A DNA stretch of 64,000 nt, taken from NCBI RefSeq assembly GCF_028610675.1, contig NZ_JAQQWS010000009.1:1-64000 (forward strand). Reading direction: 5' to 3'. Positions 1 through 7,899 of this stretch are shown piece by piece. This stretch comes from Alkalihalobacillus pseudalcaliphilus. Its GTDB lineage: Bacteria > Bacillota > Bacilli > Bacillales > Bacillaceae_D. The position numbers and the translations under genes are program-made. Each line of letters starts with the position of its first letter. Within the stretch, counting starts at the first letter, position 1. Below the pieces are notes generated by a model. That model saw nothing but the letters and a program-made list of their open reading frames with translations, was not told where the DNA came from and did no database searches.

Positions 1-357
1 CTTTGTGCAGATACTACATGGTTTAGCTTCCGTATCTGCACATTAACCCTCNNNNNNNNNNNNNNNNNNNNNNNNNNNNNNNNNNNNNNNNNNNNNNNNN
101 NNNNNNNNNNNNNNNNNNNNNNNNNNNNNNNNNNNNNNNNNNNNNNNNNNNTCTTTGTGCAGATACTACATGGTTTGGCTTCCGTATCTGCACATTAACC
201 CTCTCTTTGTGCAGATACTACATGGTTTGGCTTCCGTATCTGCACATTAACCCTCTCTTTGTGCAGATACTACATGGTTTAGCTTCCGTATCTGCACATT
301 AACCCTCTCTTTGTGCAGATACTACATGGTTTGACTTCCATATTTTCACAAACCTTG
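1..357. repeat. Tandem array A, 52-bp hairpin unit
   Basis: Copies start at 1 (51 bases visible), 152, 204, 256 and 308, so the period is exactly 52 bp. The last copy decays after about 30 bases. Each unit holds a perfect 10-bp inverted repeat, GTGCAGATAC and GTATCTGCAC, around a 17-base loop, followed by a pyrimidine-rich linker on the top strand. Copies differ at one base or so (tttagc versus tttggc). No ORF fits. The array runs off the left edge and is interrupted by the N gap, so the true copy number is unknown. Confidence 0.95.
52..151. other. Assembly gap of 100 N
   Basis: Exactly 100 undetermined bases lie inside array A. A round 100-N run usually marks a scaffold join of unknown size, and its place inside a near-identical repeat suggests that assembly broke because the array is longer than the reads. 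Confidence 0.97.
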
Positions 358-664
358 ATTAATCGTTAGGCGATAACTGACCTTCATCTTTGTTGATGAT
401 GCGTTGCTGCGGCAAGTCATCATGGAAGTTTTATATAAACGTTAGTGCGAACATAAAGCTCTAATCGCCGCTATCGAAAATCATGCTCCACGACAATCAC
501 GTGACGCTGAACTCTAACTAGCTTCGCTAGTGGATTTCAGCACTGCCACTATGTCCCACGGGAGCTTTTCTCGTGAGAGTCTCCGCATGACTCGCCCACT
601 AGGTTAGTACTTATTCTCAAGTAATAAAACAATCTAACTCCTTTCTTTTAAAACGAAAAAGAGC

Positions 665-750
665 AAAATCAAATTGAATGAAAAGCCACCAGTAAAGGAC
701 GTAACCACACATTCATTTTTGTTGGTGTCGGAGCAGTTTTTAGCTCCGAC
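665..750 (+). repeat. Dispersed intergenic element, copy 1
   Basis: The core reads AAATTGAATGAAAAGCCACC, then AGTAAAGG, then after a variable stretch TTTGTTGGTGTCGG. CCACCA pairs with TTGGTG, giving a long-range hairpin. Related copies lie at 7361-7425, 13051-13092 (minus strand), 16651-16686 and 41084-41165. All are intergenic. Confidence 0.6.
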
Positions 751-786
751 ATAGATGTTTTGTTTGAAAGTGTATGTAAGATATTA

Positions 787-870
787 ACTCCGTTCACTTA
801 CCACTGCCTCCCCTCGACTAACTACACGATTAGGCCCTTTTCATTCACTTACACTACTTCTGCTTTTTTC
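787..870 (+). repeat. Decayed two-copy relic of array B repeat
   Basis: TTCACTTAC recurs 51 bases apart (793 and 844). The intervening text (ccactgcctcccctcgac, then ggcccttttc) matches the array B unit found at 7571-7785. It looks like an eroded remnant of the same repeat family 7 kb away. Confidence 0.5.
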
Positions 871-931
871 AGCTAGCAAAATCCGTGCTTTTACCACGTA
901 CTCCAACGGCACACAGCGCCCGCCCTCACTT

Positions 932-1372
932 TCACTCCATCACTACCGCCCTCAGCTCTTCCTTCAACCTCTGCAAAAACTGGTTAAACTCCTGCTCATT
1001 GATGTTGCGTTTATCAGTCTTTTGCTGTGTGGCTTTTTCAATGAGTGGTAAGCCTTTTTTATCCTGTCCGTCTAGTCGTGGAATGAGGTGAACATGAATA
1101 TGGGAAACAGCCTCACTAATCGTGAGACTGTATAATCGTTGCAATGGTAAGAGATTATTCAAAGCCTTTTCTACTCTTTGAATTTGGATGCCCATTTCAC
1201 TTACCTCTTGCTGTGTCATCTCCGACCAATTCTCAAGATGGCGACGAGGCTCTAAGTAAACATAGCCAAGTATTTGCGATTCAAATGGACCATGAGTGAG
1301 GAGCCAATGTTCTGTTTCAATTAATCCTACATTTAATTCATCATGCTTCTGGCAAATTAAACATGAATTCAT
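932..1372 (-). CDS. HIT-family nucleotide hydrolase/transferase
   Basis: A 146-residue histidine-triad protein. The catalytic motif HIHVHLIP is clear near residues 91-98, and an N-terminal CLIC pair (C4, C7) resembles the zinc-binding CxxC of many HIT proteins. HIT proteins hydrolyse or transfer nucleoside monophosphates from AMP-X or dinucleoside polyphosphates; the substrate here cannot be read. It is the last gene of the kps-kds operon, 17 bases after kdsC, with GTGAGG eight bases before its ATG. Its place beside CMP-Kdo genes makes a role in CMP-sugar or nucleotide housekeeping conceivable, but that is inference. Length is normal for small HIT proteins. Confidence 0.9.
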   Translation of the reverse strand: MNSCLICQKHDELNVGLIETEHWLLTHGPFESQILGYVYLEPRRHLENWSEMTQQEVSEMGIQIQRVEKALNNLLPLQRLYSLTISEAVSHIHVHLIPRLDGQDKKGLPLIEKATQQKTDKRNINEQEFNQFLQRLKEELRAVVME

Positions 1373-1389
1373 ACGATCAACCTCACCCT

Positions 1390-1920
1390 CTACTGAACGA
1401 TTGCAGCTTCTTCTTCCAAATAACGAAGAACCGACAACTCATTAATTTTCCCCTCTAATAGATGCTCAATCACTTCCCTGACCGCACCCTCTCCACCTTT
1501 CCTCCCTGTAACAAATACAGCCTGCTGTTTAACAAGCTCCACTGCATTTGCCGGAGCACATGGATAACCGACTTTATTCATCACAGGCAGATCATTCCAG
1601 TCATCACCGATATAACATACTTGCTCTAAACCTAGCGATAATTCAGACAAGAGACGATTTAGCACCGCTACTTTATTTTTAATTCCTTGATAGACATATT
1701 CAATTTTTAATTCTTTAGCACGGTTTTCCACCGCCACGGAGACTCTCCCACTAATAATCGTAACATCTAGACCATTTGCTTGAGCAAAGCGAATACCGAG
1801 GCCGTCCTGTGTATGGAAGGTTTTGATCTCGCGTCCATCTTCACTTTTGTATAACTTCCCATCGGTTAACACTCCATCAACATCTAAAACCATTAATCGA
1901 ACTTCCATCTTCCCTCGCAC
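1390..1920 (-). CDS. kdsC: 3-deoxy-D-manno-octulosonate 8-phosphate phosphatase KdsC
   Basis: A HAD-superfamily C0-type phosphatase of 176 residues. Motif I DVDGVLTDG carries the nucleophile and acid/base aspartates, motif II is TIISGR, a lysine near residue 83 (IKNK) provides motif III, motif IV is GDDWNDLPVM, and the C-terminal GGEGAVRE is characteristic of KdsC. It removes phosphate from Kdo-8-P to give Kdo, in the cytoplasm. It abuts kdsD with no spacer. The start is uncertain: GTG at 1920 has a weak AGGA six bases upstream, while ATG at 1908 (residue 5) has GAGGG only three bases away. Membership in a kdsB-kdsA-kdsD-kdsC order makes the assignment firm rather than just a generic HAD. Confidence 0.93.
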   Translation of the reverse strand: MRGKMEVRLMVLDVDGVLTDGKLYKSEDGREIKTFHTQDGLGIRFAQANGLDVTIISGRVSVAVENRAKELKIEYVYQGIKNKVAVLNRLLSELSLGLEQVCYIGDDWNDLPVMNKVGYPCAPANAVELVKQQAVFVTGRKGGEGAVREVIEHLLEGKINELSVLRYLEEEAAIVQ

Positions 1921-2910
1921 CTATAATCCTAGATTCATTAAGTCATAGAGATGAATCATCGCAACGGGTTGATTTTTATTATCAATGACCGGAAGTACGT
2001 TGATTTTTTTCGCCTCCATTAGCTCTAATGCCTCTGTTGCTAATGCTACACGCTCGATTACAAGTGGTGTTTTATTACATAATTCGTCTACTTGCTTTTC
2101 TAACACTTCTTCTGAAAAAGCAAATGCCCGTCTAATATCACCGTCCGTTAAAATGCCAACTAATCGTCCGGCTTGATCGACGACCGAAATGGCTCCCATA
2201 CCATGTGCTGTCATTTGAAAAAGAGCTTCTTTGACACTATCATCACGATACACGATCGGGTTCTTTTTTGTTTTTCCAATGACATCATTCACAGTTAATA
2301 AAAGCTTCCTGCCTAAGGAACCAGCAGGGTGATAAAGGGCAAAATCCTCAGGTTGGAATTTTCTCGCAGTTAATAAAGCAACCGCTAACGCATCCCCAAG
2401 GGCTAAAGTTACCGTCGTACTTGTAGTCGGGGCAAGGCCTAATGGACAAGCTTCTACGACATTACCAATATTTAAAACGACATCTGAATGCCTCGCTAAT
2501 GTTGAATTCGAATTTTTGACAATCGCAATCATTTTTGCCCCAATTCTTTTAATAGAAGGAATTAAACGGATGACCTCATCTGATTCACCTGAGTTTGATA
2601 TAGCCATCACAATATCTCCTTTTCTGACCATGCCCAAATCACCATGTAACCCTTCAGATGGATGCAAAAATAGGGAAGGCGTTCCTGTACTTGCAAGGGT
2701 CGCATTTATTTTTCTCCCGATAATCCCTGACTTGCCAATACCTGTAATGACGACTCTTCCATGACAATGTAACATTAGCTCTAAAGCCTCTTCCATGTTA
2801 GAATCAAGGGATGAAATTAACTCCGAGATGGCGTGAGCCTCTCTCTCTAATACACCCTTCATCACTTCGATATGGTTCTCTCTTTTATAAACGCTAGCTA
2901 GGATATCCAT
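1921..2910 (-). CDS. kdsD: D-arabinose 5-phosphate isomerase KdsD
   Basis: 329 residues: an N-terminal SIS sugar-isomerase domain (about 40-175; GIGKSGIIGRKI, then HPSEGLHGDLGM) followed by two CBS domains (about 205-325). This layout and length match KdsD/GutQ/KpsF. The enzyme converts ribulose 5-phosphate to arabinose 5-phosphate, the substrate of KdsA and the first committed step to Kdo. The ATG at 2910 follows GGGAGG by seven bases, and kdsA ends 24 bases upstream. KpsF-type copies sit in group 2 capsule loci of E. coli, so the neighbouring KpsS-like gene fits. The CBS pair may give nucleotide regulation (inference). Confidence 0.95.
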   Translation of the reverse strand: MDILASVYKRENHIEVMKGVLEREAHAISELISSLDSNMEEALELMLHCHGRVVITGIGKSGIIGRKINATLASTGTPSLFLHPSEGLHGDLGMVRKGDIVMAISNSGESDEVIRLIPSIKRIGAKMIAIVKNSNSTLARHSDVVLNIGNVVEACPLGLAPTTSTTVTLALGDALAVALLTARKFQPEDFALYHPAGSLGRKLLLTVNDVIGKTKKNPIVYRDDSVKEALFQMTAHGMGAISVVDQAGRLVGILTDGDIRRAFAFSEEVLEKQVDELCNKTPLVIERVALATEALELMEAKKINVLPVIDNKNQPVAMIHLYDLMNLGL

Positions 2911-2934
2911 TTTTTAGCCTCCCATTTTTCAAAA

Positions 2935-3762
2935 TTAGATTTGTTTAACGAGACGATCAATGTCTAGAATTGGCTTCAAAACTTCTTCTAACTCATTTAA
3001 CTTCACCATATTAGGTCCATCAGACTCGGCTAGATCAGGATTTGGATGTGTTTCAATAAAAAGAGAGCTAACCCCTACAGCTGCTGCTGCTCTTGATAAA
3101 TAAGGAACAAACTCTCTTTTTCCTCCTGTAGTTGTCCCATTGCCACCAGGTATTTGCACACTATGAGTCGCATCAAACACAACCGGTACACCAAGTTCAT
3201 TCATCGTGATCAAAGAACGCATATCTACAACTAAATTATTATATCCAAACGTTGTTCCACGTTCGGTTAATAAAATACGATCGCCACCTGATTCTCTTAA
3301 CTTGTTCACTACATTGGTCATATCCCAAGGGGCTAAAAATTGGCCCTTCTTGACATTGACAATTTTCCCCGTTCGAGCCGCCGCAACGAGTAAATCGGTT
3401 TGTCGGCAAAGAAACGCAGGGATTTGGATAATGTCTAGAACATCTGCCGCCATTTCTACCTGATAAGGTTCATGGACATCGGAAGTGACGGGCACTTGGA
3501 ATTGCTCTTTCACTTCACTTAAAATCTCAAGTCCTTGTTCGATTCCAGGTCCTCGACTAGAATGAATCGAAGAACGGTTAGCTTTGTCAAAGGATGCTTT
3601 GAAGATAAAAGGAATTTGTAATCTATCTGTTATTTCTTTTAACTTTTCCGCTGTTTCGAATACGAGTTCACGACTTTCAATCACACATGGTCCAGCCATT
3701 AAAACAAATGGGTTTTTTTCACCGAATATCATTTCATCATTTAAACGAACAAGATTAGGCAT
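2935..3762 (-). CDS. kdsA: 3-deoxy-8-phosphooctulonate synthase KdsA (metal-type)
   Basis: 275 residues, the usual length for KdsA, a TIM-barrel of the DAHP/Kdo8P synthase family that condenses PEP with arabinose 5-phosphate. Seen motifs include MAGPCVIES (C26), FKASFDKANRSS, TSDVHEP, TERGTTFGYNN, FDATHSVQ and IETHPNPDLAESDGPN. The Cys in AGPC, where the E. coli enzyme has Asn, marks the metal-dependent class, with His, Glu and Asp of the last motifs as the other ligands. KANRSS distinguishes it from DAHP synthases. ATG follows AGGAGG by eight bases and overlaps the end of kdsB by 8 bases, so translation is probably coupled. Confidence 0.96.
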   Translation of the reverse strand: MPNLVRLNDEMIFGEKNPFVLMAGPCVIESRELVFETAEKLKEITDRLQIPFIFKASFDKANRSSIHSSRGPGIEQGLEILSEVKEQFQVPVTSDVHEPYQVEMAADVLDIIQIPAFLCRQTDLLVAAARTGKIVNVKKGQFLAPWDMTNVVNKLRESGGDRILLTERGTTFGYNNLVVDMRSLITMNELGVPVVFDATHSVQIPGGNGTTTGGKREFVPYLSRAAAAVGVSSLFIETHPNPDLAESDGPNMVKLNELEEVLKPILDIDRLVKQI

Positions 3763-4486
3763 AAAGTGGTCCTCCTAGTAATCTCTCAACTTTTTGAATA
3801 TCTGCTTCTGTATCCACACCAACTGCCTCATAATTCGTCTTGACGACTTTGATTGGATAACCATTCTCTAGTAAACGCAACTGCTCAAGTCCTTCTGCTT
3901 GCTCTAAATAAGAAGGAGCGAGCCCAACAAACGCTTGTAAAATAGCCTTGGGATAGCAGTAAATGCCAACATGCTTGTCATAGACGATATCTGCATCCAT
4001 TCGATTAAAAGGAAGCGGCGAGCGCGAAAAGTATAATGCGTGACCATCATGAGCTGTCACAACCTTGACCACATTTTGATCGCTAATGCTGTTTTTATTC
4101 TTGATGGCAACTTTGGCCGTAATAACTGCGTCAGGTGCTTGACGAGCAGCCTTCACTAAATCGTCTATTAACTGCGGTTGAATTAACGGTTCATCTCCTT
4201 GCACATTGACAATAAAATCCGCTTCACATGATTGGGCGACCTCAGCAATTCGATCGGAACCCGTTTCATGTTTTTGTTCGGTTATAACGACTTGCCCACC
4301 AAAGTTCTTCACGACCTGTGCAATCTCTTGATCGTCTGTCGCAACAATAACATCGGTTAGCTCCTTACTTTTTACCACTTGCTCATATACCCTTTGAATC
4401 ATCGGTTTTCCTTTAATAAGGACCAGTGGTTTTCCTGGAAATCTAGTGGACCCGTATCGGGCTGGGATAATGGCGATAGCTTTCAT
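3755..4486 (-). CDS. kdsB: CMP-Kdo synthetase KdsB
   Basis: Encodes 243 residues from an ATG preceded by GAGGAGG at seven bases. The open frame extends 28 codons further up, but that part has no family similarity. N-terminal IIPARYGSTRFPGKPL, then TDDQEI, ETGSDRIAE, VNVQGDEPLI and YCYPKAILQ are typical of 3-deoxy-manno-octulosonate cytidylyltransferase, which activates Kdo with CTP to CMP-Kdo. Length matches E. coli KdsB (248). The start lies 44 bases inside the end of the upstream KpsS-like gene. CMP-Kdo is very short-lived, so a Kdo transferase is expected nearby, and the upstream gene is the candidate. Confidence 0.96.
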   Translation of the reverse strand: MKAIAIIPARYGSTRFPGKPLVLIKGKPMIQRVYEQVVKSKELTDVIVATDDQEIAQVVKNFGGQVVITEQKHETGSDRIAEVAQSCEADFIVNVQGDEPLIQPQLIDDLVKAARQAPDAVITAKVAIKNKNSISDQNVVKVVTAHDGHALYFSRSPLPFNRMDADIVYDKHVGIYCYPKAILQAFVGLAPSYLEQAEGLEQLRLLENGYPIKVVKTNYEAVGVDTEADIQKVERLLGGPLYA

Positions 4487-5822
4487 TTTGTATCCTCCTC
4501 TGTTCACTAACCATACGACTAACAATATGATGAGTCGTCTCACGGTTACGAAGATGAATCGAGCCTTCAATTTGATAGATAAAACGTAAATAATAGAGAA
4601 ACTGGTCTATTAACTCCTGATTGATTTCTTGTTTTAAAACGGTGGCTAATGTTTCCGCCAAGTGTGAAGGATGCGGACAGTGGTGAGCAATACCCTCAAT
4701 ATTATAAAGGGCTTCTCCTAATGTTATGACGTGCTTATATTGGCTAAGAGCTTCGATTCCAACGGTTGAATTGATCGTAATGATAGCAAGTGCTTTTTCT
4801 ATTAAAGGTTCCACTTCATGTTTGGTAACAAAAATCACTTGTTCGTCTTGCTTATACTTTTGCTTTAAATCTAAATAAGCATTTCTAGCATGCTCCTCAG
4901 GATGTTCTTTGACCATCACATGAATATGACGATTTTCTCGTTCGATAACTTCACGAACAGCCATGAGTGTTCTCTCGAGTAACTCCTCCATCGTTGAAAT
5001 ATGGGGTGAATGGAAGAGGATTTGCGTATCGTGCTCAACTTGAAACGGAAGTAAAATATACTCTTTGGGCCAATCAATATCATCCTCGCCCCTCTTCGCA
5101 AATCGTCTCTTATTCCAAAAATATCGAACCGATTCTAGGAAGCTACTATGTTCGTAAAGCTTCGGGTGAATTCCTAATAGACTACCTATATGATTAACTG
5201 TTTTGATCAACGCAAGCTTACTTAATGAATCCTTTTTTCCTTGTTGTACCAAACAACTTTCCGGCTTAAACACATACTCAGGATACCGCTCTCGGTCGAC
5301 TTTCACATGTTGATAAAATGCACGCTCTCTCGGGATTGAGGCATAAGCATTAACACCTTGTCGATCGTATGTAATCGTATAAGGTCTGAAATGTCCCTCT
5401 TCAAAAACACGTATCTCAATTTGGCGCTTTTTCGCAATATACATAGCAATTTGGTCTAACCAATGATGACCATTAAAGAAACAAATGATATCAATTTGGT
5501 TTTTCTCAATAAATTGGTCCAACATCCACATGTATCGTTTATACAAACACAATGATTTTGTATTTTTAACATGTTTATTTTTTATTTGTTGATAACGTAT
5601 TTGATAAATATCCAATCGGGAAAGCTCCTCATCTGAAATCGGATATTCTTTTTTACTCACATAAGTTGGGGCAAACCGAGTCTTCATTGATGTTTGCAAA
5701 AATCGTTCTCCTAACTCAAACCGGAATTGATAACATTGGTGTCCGTATTGCATAAGACCCGTTGCAATATCATGAAAGAAATATCGATTTCTATTACCAC
5801 GTAAGAATAAGTAATTAGCCAA
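4443..5822 (-). CDS. KpsS-like capsule polysaccharide protein, putative Kdo transferase
   Basis: 459 residues, first gene of the Kdo operon. The segment FFNGHHW (about 115) followed by RVFEEGHFRPY and GVNAYASIPR matches the conserved core of the KpsS/KpsC (Capsule_synth) family; a second conserved part, with KEHPEE near 315 and INSTVGIEAL near 353, also fits this GT-B-like family. In E. coli, KpsS adds the first beta-Kdo to lyso-phosphatidylglycerol to start the capsule anchor. The start is TTG, with AAGGGGG ten bases upstream; the nearby ATG is followed at once by a stop. No signal or membrane segment is seen, consistent with a cytoplasmic face enzyme. No KpsC partner lies in this window. 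Function as a Kdo transferase is inferred from family plus the kds genes that follow. Confidence 0.82.
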   Translation of the reverse strand: MANYLFLRGNRNRYFFHDIATGLMQYGHQCYQFRFELGERFLQTSMKTRFAPTYVSKKEYPISDEELSRLDIYQIRYQQIKNKHVKNTKSLCLYKRYMWMLDQFIEKNQIDIICFFNGHHWLDQIAMYIAKKRQIEIRVFEEGHFRPYTITYDRQGVNAYASIPRERAFYQHVKVDRERYPEYVFKPESCLVQQGKKDSLSKLALIKTVNHIGSLLGIHPKLYEHSSFLESVRYFWNKRRFAKRGEDDIDWPKEYILLPFQVEHDTQILFHSPHISTMEELLERTLMAVREVIERENRHIHVMVKEHPEEHARNAYLDLKQKYKQDEQVIFVTKHEVEPLIEKALAIITINSTVGIEALSQYKHVITLGEALYNIEGIAHHCPHPSHLAETLATVLKQEINQELIDQFLYYLRFIYQIEGSIHLRNRETTHHIVSRMVSEQRRIQNESYRHYPSPIRVH

Positions 5823-6764
5823 CTACTTCATACCCCCTTACTTTTTAGAAAATCCATCCCTATACGTCTTATGTTCAGAATAACAAGTAACTATGAATTC
5901 GTTATGAATGACATGTAAAGTTAACTACGTATTGTTGAGCGGGAAGATTACAATCTTAATAATCATTTGGCGTCATTTCGATAATGAAAGAAGAAATTAT
6001 AGATATTAGGGGAAGCATTGAGACATTGGGAGATTAAATGAAACGGAAAAAGATTACAGAGGCAAAGTGCAGCAGTGAGGATATTAATACTTCGGAAAAA
6101 GATTATAAAGGTAAGCTGCAACTGTTTGGTATTGTAGGATTTCAAAAATTAATAATTCGCCAGGAAATCCGTTCAACAACATCGTCACCGTTTTTTATGA
6201 AGTATGTAAATAAAAAATAATGGAAATAACAGCAACTAAATAATTCGTAATATTATGTTAATACAACGGCGAAAGAGTGGTTTTTTAAGCTCTTTATCCC
6301 ATTTAAATAGTACTAGTAAGACTTTATCTAAAATGTAAACATATATGGATAAATGGCTAGTTAGGAAAATTTATGATAATAAACTCATACTTTTAATATT
6401 CTTTTCAACTTTAATAAAACAGTCCAAGTAATCAGTCATAAAGTCATGGTTTATCACTAAGTTTTCCGGTCACTTTTGCCAAAACTATAACTTTTTTGAC
6501 GGGACTTTTTACATTGAAGCTACATCATCAATTATGGTGCAAACATGAATTTTTATTGGGGCTGACTTTTAAAAAGTGAGGTTTAATAAAGACTTCTATT
6601 TCGAGGACATGTTCTCTGCTATGCTTGTTGTCATGCAAAATAAGATTCGATTCCATCCTATTCGAACATTTTTCTATTATCAATCCGCGTACAGACCTCA
6701 CAAATAAGGTCCATACACGCAGAAGTCTTACAAATATTGAGGTAAAAAAATTGGCAGGACACCT
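5823..6764. other. Intergenic stretch upstream of the Kdo operon
   Basis: No convincing gene. Two overlapping 60-codon frames near 5963-6220 on opposite strands have no ribosome-binding site or family signature. A tract beginning cggaaaaagatta at 6044 is partly duplicated at 6093, 49 bases on, so a degenerate tandem duplication underlies those frames. The Kdo operon promoter must lie in the left end of this stretch. The rest is AT-rich and featureless to my reading. Confidence 0.5.
5890..5919 (-). promoter_or_regulatory. Possible sigma-A promoter of the Kdo operon
   Basis: On the minus strand TTTACA (5919-5914) is followed after 18 bases by CATAGT (5895-5890), about 70 bases before the TTG start. 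The -10 is imperfect and the spacing is one base long, so this is only a candidate. Confidence 0.3.
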
Positions 6765-7211
6765 CTATTTCAACCTTTTTCTCATCCACAAAATACTTAC
6801 AACTAAAGCTACACCTAACAGTGAACCTGCACTATCAATCACAACATCACGCACCTCACCCGATCGACCAGGTATAAAAAGTTGATGAAACTCATCAGTC
6901 ATCGCATAAACCGTGGCGATGCTCCAAGCATAAACAGGAGCTAGACGTTTATTCCATCCACTCTGTAAAATGGCGTTATAAATGAGGATGGCCAGAACAA
7001 AGTAACTGAAAAAGTGGGCCCCTTTTCGAATAAAAAAATGCAGCGTCTCCATCTCTAAATTGATAAATGGTAAAAGTGTTTGAATGATATGTATGAGTTG
7101 CTTTGTCATACCTGAGCTCAGTTGCCCTGATTGGTCGCCTGGCTGGTGTGATAGGAAAAAGATAAGCCCCATCCATCCAACAACAGCTCCCCAAGATATC
7201 CATTGCTTCAT
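6765..7211 (-). CDS. VanZ-like membrane protein
   Basis: 148 residues with about four hydrophobic segments (residues 6-22, 66-84, 92-108, 125-142). Conserved VanZ-family signatures are seen: RKGAHFFSYFVLA, then TDEFHQLFIPGRSGEVRDV, and DSAGSLLG. VanZ relatives are small integral membrane proteins; the founding member gives low-level teicoplanin resistance, but the biochemical role of most is unknown. AAAGGGG lies seven bases before the ATG. It is monocistronic and not linked to vancomycin-resistance genes, so a general envelope role is more likely than resistance. Confidence 0.88.
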   Translation of the reverse strand: MKQWISWGAVVGWMGLIFFLSHQPGDQSGQLSSGMTKQLIHIIQTLLPFINLEMETLHFFIRKGAHFFSYFVLAILIYNAILQSGWNKRLAPVYAWSIATVYAMTDEFHQLFIPGRSGEVRDVVIDSAGSLLGVALVVSILWMRKRLK

Positions 7212-7360
7212 TTCATTTCCCCTTTCTTTGTAGATTGTTTTGTATGTAGGTTAATTCAAAGCGATATGCGGAGATCTTCTCGTCGCTACCGAAAATCATG
7301 CTTCGCTGGGTACTTCATATTCTCAAGCACAAATAACATCCATTAAAAAATAACAACAAA

Positions 7361-7425
7361 AACCAAAGTGACTGAAGAGCCACCAGTAAAGATTAAAACC
7401 CACTTTCATGCTTGTTGGTGGCGAT
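7361..7425 (+). repeat. Dispersed intergenic element, copy 2
   Basis: Reads aaccaaagtgactgaagag, then CCACCAGTAAAG and, after 25 bases, CTTGTTGGTGGCG. CCACCA (7380-7385) can pair with the downstream TTGGTGG (7415-7421). Same order as copy 1 at 665-750 and copy 5 at 41084-41165. Confidence 0.6.
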
Positions 7426-7570
7426 TGATTAGAACAAAATCTAATTGAATAAAAATCCAGAAGCAAAGAGCCAAATCTTTCTTGTTTATCAAAGAGCTAA
7501 ATGATGATAAATAAGCGCAACCAATATTTGTATAAGCACCGTTAGAAATAGTTACTACCTCATTTCATTT

Positions 7571-7785
7571 GAGTAACTGTCACGTTCGTCCCTTTTCGTG
7601 CACTTACTCACCTGCTTCCTTCGAGTTACTGTCACGTTCAGCCTTTTTCGTGTAGTTCCTCACCTGCTTCCTTCGAGTTACTGTCACGTTCGTCCCTTTT
7701 CGTTCACTTACTCACCTGCTTCCTTTGAGTAACTGTCACGTTCGTCCCTTTTCGTGCACTTACTCCTGCCCTTTCCTTTTGACTC
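7571..7785. repeat. Tandem array B, 52-bp unit, four copies
   Basis: Units start at 7571, 7623, 7675 and 7727: exactly 52 bp each. The unit begins GAGTtACTGTCACG, runs through a pyrimidine centre TTCGTCCCTTTT, then CGTGcACTTACTC, an imperfect inverted repeat, and ends with cacctgcttccttc. Copies carry a few substitutions. Non-coding; lies between the VanZ-like gene and galE, both on the minus strand. Confidence 0.93.
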
Positions 7786-7848
7786 ACTTTCCATCCCTCT
7801 TCCCTTGTGCAATCGCCACATTAAGGCACCATTCTCAAACAATTACCA

Positions 7849-7884
7849 GCAGAAAACCCCAAAACAATAGGTTGTTTTGGGGTT
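7849..7884 (-). terminator. Terminator of galE
   Basis: Perfect 13-bp stem AACCCCAAAACAA (7855-7867) with TTGTTTTGGGGTT (7872-7884), loop TAGG, followed on the minus strand by TTTTC. It starts 16 bases after the galE stop. Confidence 0.92.
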
Positions 7885-7899
7885 AAAGTGTCTTAATGC

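Larger units (their letters stand above)
358..931. other. Non-coding stretch between array A and the HIT gene
   Basis: No credible gene is seen. It holds small hairpins (for example CTAGC/GCTAG near 518-532, and GTCGGAGC at 727-734 with GCTCCGAC at 743-750), one copy of a dispersed element (665-750) and a decayed two-copy relic of the array B repeat (about 787-870). The tract cgaaaatcatgct near 475-487 recurs in the gap after the VanZ-like gene near 7291, so the two gaps share more than one element. Confidence 0.6.

Noticed and set aside
1..357. Array A as a CRISPR array
   Set aside because: The whole 52-bp unit is conserved; there are no unique spacers and no cas genes.
4487..4570. 28-residue extension of KdsB
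   Set aside because: GAGGAGG precedes the ATG at 4486 and the extension lies wholly within the KpsS-like gene.
5963..6220. Overlapping 60-codon frames on opposite strands
   Set aside because: No ribosome-binding site or family pattern; explained by a degenerate duplication.
6765..7211. Glycopeptide resistance gene
   Set aside because: VanZ-like proteins are common in bacilli; no vanHAX genes are nearby.
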